From: Pseudoneurospora amorphoporcata | Lineage: Eukaryota; Ascomycota; Sordariomycetes; Sordariales; Sordariaceae | Length of the DNA stretch: 11,179 bases | Direction: 5' to 3' | NCBI GenBank assembly: GCA_033297205.1 | Contig: MU859524.1 | Coordinates: 1-11,179, forward strand | Shown: positions 1 through 8,195 of the stretch, piece after piece | Numbering within the stretch: the stretch's first letter is position 1 | Layout: every line of letters starts with the position of its first letter | Made by a program: the position numbers and the translations under genes | The notes under the pieces: model-generated | The model's database searches: none | Told to the model about the DNA's origin: nothing | What the model saw: the letters and a program-made list of their open reading frames with translations, nothing else

Positions 1-20
1 CTCGAAAACCTATGACGCAA

Positions 21-97
21 GTTAGGTGGTGACGTGTTGGCTGTTAAGCGAGCAGTAGCCCCACAGCCTGCACAAGCGATTTTTACCACCACCTAAC
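21..97. repeat. Short inverted repeat, 11-bp arms
   Basis: GTTAGGTGGTG at 21-31 is matched exactly by its reverse complement CACCACCTAAC at 87-97, with a 55-bp spacer. No target-site duplication is visible in the flanks. It could be the remnant of a very small mobile element, a hairpin, or coincidence. Confidence 0.4.
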
Positions 98-1166
98 GCG
101 GAAAGTTCTTTTCTTCACAGAATCCTTCTCTTCTCCCGTCCCAAGTTCTTAGCGGGCTCCTCCTGGCCTTTCACCTTGTCGCAAATTTTTGAGTGAATGC
201 TGGTCACAGCGTCGATGCATCAAGTCAAGAGACCGACTCCAGTCCACCGCCTCGGGACCCCATCATTCGCCGGCTGGTTCTGCGAATGGCGCTCAACCCG
301 AGTCCTAGGCGTGGCACGGTGGACCCGGGGCCACTCGGCGTCGATACCCTTCGCAAAGATCTGCCGGATCGAGCAGACTTCCGTGCTCGCTCTTCGTCCA
401 ACGCATGTAAAACAGCGGACCGCGTCCCACCGGACTCCCGTTCTTCCATTGGCAATAAGCCGCGTTGGGGAGGACCTTCGCAAGGGCGGTTGCCTTTTTG
501 GGGCTCCTTGGGTCCTTTCTGACTGCGTTGGGAATATGAGGACAATAGCGTGTGCACAGTGCATGCACCTTGCAACGTTAACATGCGTGTTGGAGACGTT
601 GATATGGGGGGGTTGCGCATTGGAGGCCGGAGGGAGGTTTTGCTCTTGGTCGACCTTACCAACCTCGTCCATGATCGGCCAAGTACCTACACCGTGGGTT
701 TGTAAATATCCTCAAGCATCATTGAGGACGATTGAAGCCAAGATGGAATGGAGCAGGTTCCATTGCCTCGATATTCAAAGTGCTTATGTACCAATGCAAA
801 ATGAGTGGTGAAAGGAGGAGGGGTGATGTGCAATCCATGTACAGGTGGAAGTACCTAGGGAGACGTACACGACATGCCTCCCGTCTCTGGGCAGGTGCTA
901 CCTGCAGTGCGTCCGGCCGCGGCGGGCGGACGACGGGGCGTTCGCATTCCGCGGCCTCTGAATGGATCACTTTGACCACTGGCGATTTCCACTTGGAGGA
1001 GACGAACATCCACCACGGGACACTACCTCACCTCTCGCAGCGGCTTTTTCACCTTCGCATCCACCGACAACTCGAAAACTGCTCTTGGCATTCCTCGACA
1101 CGCATCATGAGAGACTTGGCATGCCATACAGTTGGCCGGAGACAAATTGCGGGTGTTCGGAAGCTA

Positions 1167-1188
1167 CGCACTTGCTTCGCACTTGCTT
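1167..1188. repeat. 11-bp tandem duplication
   Basis: CGCACTTGCTT occurs twice head to tail (1167-1177 and 1178-1188), followed by a further CG. It looks like a simple replication-slippage duplication in noncoding DNA. Confidence 0.6.
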
Positions 1189-2147
1189 CGTTTTGTGACG
1201 GTGAGTGAACCGTCTGGAGGCATTGGTGAGGTTGTGGTAGAGGCAGTTGTTAAACATTCAAACCGAATTCAAGACCATGCGGCAAAAGGCTGTTATAGAT
1301 TGAAATTTCAGCCATCGCTTGGATCATCACGTCGTTCCTTTTTTGGGGTTAATATGGAGTCCGCTTCTTCCATCCGGGGAAAACCCAAAGATCGGACGGA
1401 CATGGACGGGACCCCTCTTTTCAACCCTCGTCGTCCGGGCGGTTCGTGACGTTCTGGCACAGATCCCACCATCTCTATTGGCTCGACGATGCGGCGGCAG
1501 CACCGACAAGGAGCTTCTAGCATCGAATTTGGAACCCTATTCTATGCATCTTCCTGATGCTCCAAGTCCACTCCCATACCTCCCCTCACGCCGGCGGCTC
1601 CCGCAGTACCAGTGGCCAGTGGCAGAACATGGCAAGCTGTACAGCACGGTAGCGTTGTCCTGTGTCCCAACAGCTTGGAGACCTGGTCCCCGCCTTGCTC
1701 CTCATTTACGTCCTTGATTTTTTTTTTCAGGTGTTCTTAGATAGCGGTGAACCTCAACTCGGCCGCCGACCTTCGCCCATTGACATGTACTAATTACCAG
1801 CGACGACAGCAAACCCCTTCCCTTTCGCCCAAGCATATCCCTCCCAGACGTCCAAAATCCAAAAGACCCCTTCCCTGCATCTCCAGGTACCTCCAGCCTC
1901 ACTGTATCTCTATACCTACACTTACTGTACTTGGCTTCTCTTCTGTACTTAATCACCCCCCGTCTGATCCTATGGTTCCCAAAAGCTTACACTGTCCACT
2001 TAGCAAACACTGTACGTGTACTGGATAGCGTGCAACACAAGCCAAGAGAACAAATAAGTTACTTCAACCCCCTGATTACATACACTTGCTTGAGGAAGAA
2101 AAAAGCATGCGTACCCTGTCCCATGCCCACAGACTGCCTCTATGCTG

Positions 2148-2330
2148 TGCCGCTTTTTTTCAGTCGATATGGTTTTACTGAACCTGCGCTAAGATCCTGA
2201 CTAGCAACGCCTCACCTGAGATTCGACCAATCTGCTAGTGAGCTGATGCGGGTCACAGGTTTGCTTGGGAACGATCCAGTAGCAGGATTCCATAGTTGAG
2301 TAAAACCATATCAACTGAAAAAAAGCGGCA
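2148..2330. repeat. 183-bp foldback inverted repeat
   Basis: The left arm 2148-2183 and the reverse complement of the right arm 2295-2330 agree at 34 of 36 positions. Each arm starts TGCCGC, followed by seven T and then CAGT. The two differences are C/T at 2165 and G/C at 2180 (left-arm coordinates). Weaker complementarity continues inward (ATCCTG near 2194-2199 against CAGGAT near 2283-2288). The spacer is 111 bp and has no coding capacity. The shape fits a foldback/MITE-like element or a large hairpin, but I see no clear target-site duplication, so mobility is only a possibility. It lies about 1.1 kb before the start codon of the transcription factor gene and just outside the ATG-free leader. 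Confidence 0.7.
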
Positions 2331-2377
2331 TGTACCGAGCATCTCTTTAACCTCTTGAGAAGACATTCACTGGGATG

Positions 2378-3431
2378 TTCGGAGAACAGGGGAGCTCACC
2401 TTGGCTTTGTGTTTGGGTTCCTCGTTCCTCGCCTAATCCAACAATTTTCAAGCCTGGTTCGTTCGGGGTTAATTGTTTTCTTAAGTTTATTTCCGCACAA
2501 AGTGTCTGCAACAAATTGATATCAGCAAATCTTGCGGTGGTTGTTCCAAGAAACCATAGACGCCCGCTCTGAGCGAGTCAATCATTTCCAGTCGACTCTT
2601 CAACTGGCAAATCCTTCCCTAAAACGAAAGCAACTGTTGAACCCACCGAGTCTCCAACCAACCCGGTCGGTACCTCGCTGCTTACAGTACACATCCGGTC
2701 CAAAGTACCGCTGGGTATCGGAACCGGCATCCCCCTCCGCGCTCAAGGTAGCAAATCCTCTTGCCTTCTTGGACTATCCAGCCTTCCTAGCGGTTCCACC
2801 TCCACGCGGGATCCTGTCACCTCTTGCGGATCTACACTGGCTCTTGGACGCTAACAGAGGGACAGTGTTCAAACTCCTTTCCCTATCAGCAGCCTTCCCT
2901 TCTTTTATCCGCAGCGGAGTGAGACCGAGCCAAGTGGATAGGACACCCAAAGTTCGACGACGTCCACTTCTCGCAGTTCGTCAGACGGCTGTTGGTTTCG
3001 ATCCACCCCAAGTCTCCAACGGGCCTGACTCCCGGCTCGGTAAAAACTACTCCCCTGACCTTGTACATTTCTGTTAGACACCAGTATACTACTACCTTGG
3101 GCTTCCCACGGGTTTTTGCCAGTCTTTGTTACTTTTGGTTGGAACCTTTCTTAGATCCAGTCCAACAACCCGACAAGCAAAGCAGCCTAAACCAACCCCG
3201 AGGACCAAACATTAGCTCACCACACTCCTTCCCCTTCTTGTTTTCCGCTTGTTTGGTGATCGGTTTTAAGCGTGGCCCAAAATTCGTCTTCCCAGCGGGG
3301 TCTGACTGTTTCTGAAAGCCCTTAGATCCTCACACGAACATGCTGACCAGGTCAAGGGATTGTTAGGACGGGTCAAAATCAGACGGAGGCCAAACTAGGG
3401 ACACAACACAGAGTAAAAAGTCCCACGCAGA
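2378..3431 (+). promoter_or_regulatory. Putative long 5' leader of the transcription factor gene
   Basis: Between the ATG at 2375 and the ATG at 3340 there is no ATG triplet on the + strand in any frame (2378-3339, about 960 nt), while at least six CAT triplets, the same word on the other strand, are present. About 15 ATGs would be expected in random sequence of even base composition. The region is rich in pyrimidine tracts. Depletion of upstream start codons is what a scanned 5' untranslated region would show, so I infer that transcription of the downstream regulator begins far upstream, perhaps near 2400-2600. The transcription start is not located, and a leader intron cannot be excluded. 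Confidence 0.5.
3340..3366 (+). CDS. Upstream ORF, 8 codons, before transcription factor
   Basis: The first ATG after the ATG-free leader opens an eight-codon ORF (MLTRSRDC, stop TAG at 3364-3366) with an A at -3. It ends 65 nt before the main start codon, and no other ATG lies between. If the leader is transcribed as proposed, ribosomes would meet this ORF first and must reinitiate or leak past it, which would dampen or regulate translation of the factor. There is no evidence that the peptide itself has a function. Confidence 0.4.
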   Translation: MLTRSRDC

Positions 3432-6400
3432 ATGCAAATCAAGAGGTCAGACCAAGTCATGGCCGGCCAAGGGAACACGGTCTCTTCGGACGCCAGAACA
3501 AGTACTGGTGCCGTCACCGAGACTACGAGGGCTCGCCAAACCCGCCCTCCCTCACAACCTTCCAACCCTTCTGGAACCAGCACCAGTACCAACGAAGTAT
3601 CACTGAGCGCTGGTGGCTCTAGAAACTCACCCGACATGTACGAAGATGACTCGATGGACGTATCCCAGCACGATCATGCCTCTCCTTCCGAAAGCGCACA
3701 GTCCTCCTCAGCCCAAAATCCGTTAAAATCAGAATCCGAGGACACACCCGGGGACGCAACGGGACATGCTTCCTCCGAACCCCCGACCCTGCCGGTACAG
3801 AAACGTCGAAGAGTCACCAGAGCCTGCGATGAGTGCCGCAGGAAGAAGATCAAGTGCGATGGCAAGCAGCCATGCTCACACTGTTCAATTTATAGCTATG
3901 GTAACACAAACACCGTTGGCTTTCCACGATGTCTTCGGTCCAACCCCTGCTGACAAGACTTCCAGACTGTACTTATGACAAGCCGTCTAACCGGCGCAGA
4001 AATCCCGCGCCACAGTATATCGAGGCACTCGAGAGCCGGCTTCAGCGTGCCGAGTCTTTGCTGCGCAAGTTCGTCCCGGACATAGACTTGGCCGACCCTA
4101 ACCTCGACCCAGCAATCCAGCAAGAGTTTCGGGCTAGGGAGCAGGCAAGAGCGCGAGCGGCAAAGCTGAAAGGCGAAACAGCTCCAAAAGAGCCCGAGGT
4201 TCAGGATGTCCAGATCCTGTCCATGATCGACGCGATCGGGCAACTCGACATGAAAGAGGACGGCGAGTGCGACTTCCGCGGCATCTCCTCCGGTGCTGTT
4301 TTCTTCGGACGCATGAAGGAGCACTTCAAGGTGCTACTAAGCAACGACTACCAGATTCCGTTCCTACCCCGACAGCGTGAGAGGACCGGTCTATTCAGTC
4401 TCAATTCTCCACAGGCCACTCCTGGTTCGCCTTGGGAAGCATCATCTGTACCAAATGTCTACGACCTACCCCCCCAAAATAGAGTCCGCACTCTGTGCTA
4501 TTACGCATTCAATTGCGCTACATGCCTTCTCCGTGTTGTGCACAAGCCTACATTCTACGAATCGCTCGACAGGTTGTACGAGAAACCTCAAGAGACCTGG
4601 GGAGTTGAAGAACACAGATTTCTGGGTCAGTTGTATGCCGTAATGGCGCTCGGAACCATGTACAACATCGACGAGAACCCTGCAAATCCTACTACTCATC
4701 AGGCAGCGATGGAGGAAGGGTAAGTCAAACCTCATTCCAACCTATCGTTGGGTTATTGGATATTTCTAACAGTATCTTGACAGGGTTAAATACTACACGT
4801 CTGCGCGATTGCTACTGCAAGACATCGCTGAGTGTCGGGACATGACCTCGCTCCAGGGGCTTATATTCATGATTCTCTTTTTGCAAGCTTCATCGAACAT
4901 TAGCGCCTGTTATGCTTTCTTGGGCATTGCCTTACGCTCCTGTATACGAATGGGGCTTCATCGCCACTTGCGACATGCCAAGCTTACCCCTATAGAGGAC
5001 CAAACCAGGCGGAGAGTGTTCCACGTGGTACGGCAAATCGATATATACGTCTCGGCTGTTCTTGGATTTCCGGTCTTGCTACACGCCGACGATATCGACC
5101 AGCCACTGCCGACTGAGGTGGACGACAAGTACATAACCAAAGAAGCGATACTTATACCGGATCCCGACGCACGCCCATCCTTTTTCCAGGCTTTTAATGC
5201 ACATCATAGGCTCATGTGTATCTTGGCTCGAGTTATCAGGACGGTTTATCCAGTCAAAGGCGTAGAAGAATGTGCTCTGAAGGGCGATACCGAAAATGCT
5301 ACCTACACGATCAGCTATGCGCGCATCAAGGAGATTGAGCGACAATTACAGGAGTGGTATGACCAATTACCGCGGTATTGGCGACCTGGTCCCGACGACG
5401 ACGACATGAAGGTGATTCGGTGAGCGGACAAATCTAAAATCCAGTTGTCCATCACGGATGGCTTGCTAACTTGGTGGCACAACAGTGTTCGAACCCTCTT
5501 GCGCTTTGCATATGGCCATGTGCAAATGATGCTATACCGACCATTCTTGCATTATGTCTCCGCTCGCATGACAGCAGGCAAGAGAATCGACGACCGATAC
5601 TACAACTGCGCTGCCGCGGGAATTAGTGTGTCTCGCAACATCGTCCATATTGGCTTGGAAATTCAGAAACAAGCCCACTTGATTGGACCGTACTGGTTCC
5701 TTCTATATACGGAGTTCTTCGCAATCCTCTCTTTGGTCTACTATGTTCTGGAGAATCCGGACAAGGCAGGATCTGCCGAGATCCTCGCGGATGCCAAAGC
5801 CGGTAGGGATGTGATAGCCAATCTTGCACAGAGGAGTCTGGCGGCAGAGCAGGTGACAACCGCGTTGAACGTAAGTATCTATCTTCTTGGCAAGTTGTCC
5901 TGAACAGCTTTGGTTAATCAGTCACCCTTAGACACTCTTCGACCAACTGCCTGAACAACTCAAAAACGGAACACACCGACCTGCACCAACAAAGAAGAGA
6001 TCATACGCTCCTGGGTCCAAGGCGGGCAGTATTTCGATCCCCAGCCATGCTCAGGCCATACTACACGATACCTTGCCTCAGCGGAGATCTGATGAAATAG
6101 TCCGTCCACAAAGCGGCCCAGTACGAAGAGACACCCATCACCGACACCCCCAGCGAACGACCTCATTTGACACCGTGGCACTTCACCAGCCTGGTATGCC
6201 TGGTCACCACTTCGCGACGCAAACGGCGGCTTTCCAAGACCTGCTTCCACTCGATATGAGCAGCATGACGGGCTCCGACACAAGCTCCAACCATGGCGCG
6301 CCGCCAGCTATACACCGACAACAGCACCACCGTCAACAAAGTGGTTTCCAACAAGCACAAACGCCTACAACCGGAGCGCTCTACAAGCTAGACGCAATGA

Positions 6401-6981
6401 TGTTCCCTTCTGGCGACCCGTTCGCCTACCCCACACCACTGCTCGACCAGACAGGAGGCGGACACCACGCCGTATCAGGCCAGCCACCGCCGCCCATCTC
6501 AGCCGGATCTGTGGGACCAACACCTGGGACTGCCGGACCGGACAACATGCAGCTATACATGTCCGGTTTCTACGACGACGGTAGTATCGAAGGGCAAGTA
6601 CTAGGTCCAGTAGCGCCCTATCTGATGCAACATGGCGGACCCGAGCCGAATCCGCACGCTGGAGTCCTGGATCCAGAAGGGCAGATGTCTTATACGACGA
6701 TGCTGAGCTTGCAGCTACAGCACCAACAACGGCATGGACAAGATGGAAGGCCGGGATCGGGTCCTGGGCGGGGATCAGTGCATGGCCAGGGACAACATCC
6801 AAGCATGCATCAACGACATGGACATCAACAGCAACATCAACAGCAGCATCAACATCAGCATCCGGGACTTCATCATCAGCGACACCAGCAGAACGACATG
6901 ATGGAGGGGATGTTCAGGGGTGAATGGGAGGATATCCTTGGGAGCGGAGGGGCGCCGCCTGGCGCGGGAGGTTACCGGTGA
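3432..6981 (+). CDS. Zn(II)2Cys6 fungal-specific transcription factor
   Basis: Five exons, 3432-3900, 3966-4719, 4784-5419, 5486-5870 and 5932-6981, join in frame to 1097 residues. The introns (65, 64, 66 and 61 nt) have GT..AG ends, and the first three have CTGAC or CTAAC branch sites. Residues 1-120 are Ser/Thr/Pro-rich and low in order. KRRR at 124-127 precedes the zinc cluster, with cysteines at 132, 135, 142, 148, 151 and 158 (CX2CX6CX5CX2CX6C), followed by a basic linker (SNRRR 164-168) and a short coiled-coil helix (about 172-195). A fungal_trans regulatory domain spans about 330-560, with CLLRVVHKPTF (343-353), MGLHRH (464-469), RRRVF (483-487) and GFPVLLHADDIDQPLP (502-517). The exon 5 tail (749-1097) is Pro/Gly-rich, then Gln/His-rich. 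The protein should be a nuclear DNA-binding regulator, probably of CGG/CCG triplets. Relatives are often annotated 'xlnR-like'. The COL-26/BglR/Pf2 lineage is a candidate, but I cannot confirm it, so no symbol is given. Start: ATG 3432 is the longest; ATG 3459, codon 10, has purine at -3 and G at +4. Confidence 0.93.
6823..6861 (+). repeat. In-frame CAN repeat encoding a His/Gln tract
   Basis: Thirteen consecutive CAT/CAA/CAG codons encode a run of His and Gln (residues 1046-1058), inside a broader Gln/His-rich stretch of about residues 1008-1073 in the last exon of the transcription factor. Such tracts are common in fungal activator tails and are prone to length changes by slippage. The final 25 residues after the tract are acidic/hydrophobic (EGMFRGEWEDIL) and might form a short activation helix. 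Confidence 0.8.
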
Positions 6982-8022
6982 ATTATTGAGGGATCGTAAG
7001 GGCACGAATGAAGCGTCAAATGACGTCCTAGGCTTGGTTGACAACAGCTTGACTGCTCTTGGATTAGACCGACAGGCCTTCTAACAACCGACTGCGAACA
7101 TAACATGTCTCAACGGATATGCAATTGGTCGATTCAACAAACCCACGAAATTTTTCCTGAAAACCGATGAGTCGGATGTGGCCGTCGACCTGGGGGTTTC
7201 TTACCGATGCATGCGATATTTGCTTCGCGGTCTCGTTCTAGGCCCGCATACATCAAATTGTGAATGCAAGTAACATGGTGTTAGGAGCGAAGCAACAAAG
7301 TCCCGGCCGTGTCATTACTGAGAAACACAGGGGCAGACTGAGAATGGAATTCTCAAACAGGCTTGAAGACCAATCCTCACCTGGGCGGCCACTAGGATTG
7401 TGGAACACGGCAAGTGGCACTGGAAAGCGGGAGCCAGAATGAAAGCGGACGTTGGCTGAATAGAAATTCTGGTGACACAGTGACGAGAAGAATGAAAGGG
7501 AAATACGAGAAGAGAGGAAGGAAGGCGAAGTGACCGCGAACGGAGTGATAGGATTTTCCATCCTCCATGGGTGATATTTACAGCCTGGCGGTACGGCTGC
7601 GATTTGATACCCAGCGAGCCAGCTTCTCGTATACTAAAGCTATATAGTTGAAGGGATTTCCATCCTGTCCAAGTTTCCTCTCGCAGTTTCTCGGATACTG
7701 GATTGGGTCGCCATCTAGAGAGTTCTTTGGGGAATCAACGTGGTCGGGGACCAGGAACAGAAAATAAAATGAATTACAAATCATCGTATACTCGACCATC
7801 CAAATCCACGACAGCACACTTGGTGGTGTGCCCGGCTTCCCCCTTATCACTCCTCTTGAAGCTAGCCTAAACCGCAATAAACCTTCCACATGCTACATGC
7901 TTAGTCGCTTTCATGTTATTAGTTGATCAATCTGAGAATAAACTATGCTCTGCCCGCTTCAACAACCCGGGGCGATAATGACAGGAGGTGGTTGAGAGTC
8001 ATGGTTTGCTATGAGAGAGCGG
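6982..8022. other. Intergenic: 3' flank of transcription factor gene
   Basis: About 1 kb with no supportable gene. Open frames on the minus strand (7253-7561 and 7578-7889) have no recognisable domain. AATAAA-like words on the + strand near 7766, 7878 and 7936 are possible but unproven polyadenylation signals. A small hairpin, CCGATGAGTCGG, lies at 7164-7175. I see no repeat, RNA gene or mobile element here. Confidence 0.5.
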
Positions 8023-8052
8023 TAGGGTTAGGGTCGAAGCGCTGTTTAAATA
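8023..8052 (+). promoter_or_regulatory. Telobox-like motif and TATA-like box of peptidase gene
   Basis: TAGGGTTAGGG at 8023-8033 is almost two copies of the fungal telomere repeat TTAGGG. TTTAAATA follows at 8045-8052, about 145 bp before the peptidase start codon, then a CT-rich stretch (8122-8148) typical of fungal leaders. TTAGGG-like boxes in fungal promoters are known binding sites for Tbf1/Myb-type proteins. The spacing to the TATA-like word supports promoter use, but this is inference. Confidence 0.45.
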
Positions 8053-8156
8053 GCCCCACTTCTCCGCATTCGAGAGTGCAACGGGGGACAAACAAGTGTC
8101 GGTCGGACCTTTGCCGAGAGTCAGTCCTCTCTCCATCAACTTCATCAAGGGGGTTC

Positions 8157-8189
8157 ATGCGCAAATCTCACGATAGTTGCCCATCTTAG
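8157..8189 (+). CDS. Upstream ORF, 10 codons, before peptidase
   Basis: ATG at 8157 opens MRKSHDSCPS and stops at TAG 8187-8189, only 6 nt before the peptidase ATG at 8196. Its context is weak (T at -3), while the main ATG has A at -3 and G at +4, so most ribosomes would be expected to scan past. It matters only if transcription starts upstream of 8157, as the TATA-like box at 8045 suggests. Confidence 0.3.
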   Translation: MRKSHDSCPS

Positions 8190-8195
8190 CCCATC

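Larger units (their letters stand above)
1..2374. other. Gene-free upstream region
   Basis: No gene is supported here. Several frames stay open for 60-200 codons on both strands between about 190 and 810 and again near 1130-1720, but none has a recognisable motif, a consistent codon pattern or a convincing exon-intron chain, and they overlap one another in opposite directions. ATG triplets occur at ordinary frequency on the + strand, unlike the stretch after 2377. A run of ten T followed by CAG (1718-1730) looks like an intron acceptor, but I found no partner exon. It may be distal promoter DNA of the transcription factor, unannotated noncoding RNA, or the far flank of a gene to the left. Confidence 0.5.

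Noticed and set aside
197..811. 204-codon open frame on the + strand, with overlapping minus frames of about 145-150 codons
   Set aside because: No recognisable domain, all directions are open together in a stop-poor region, and the composition is cysteine- and tryptophan-rich as random translation tends to be.
1718..1730. Ten T followed by CAG, like a strong intron acceptor
   Set aside because: No donor or flanking coding exons could be linked to it.
2148..2330. The foldback repeat as a confirmed transposon
   Set aside because: No target-site duplication is visible at either end, so it is reported only as an inverted repeat.
2532..3077. 181-codon open frame on the + strand
   Set aside because: It has no ATG anywhere (it would need a TTG start) and no family features, and it lies in the ATG-free presumed leader.
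7164..7175. CCGATGAGTCGG, reminiscent of a hammerhead ribozyme core
   Set aside because: The core CTGATGAG is not matched exactly, and no third helix or GAAA in the right place was found; a simple 4-bp hairpin explains it.
7578..7889. 103-codon minus-strand ORF
   Set aside because: It has an ATG but no recognisable domain, no promoter or intron signals, and it lies in intergenic DNA with AATAAA-like words.
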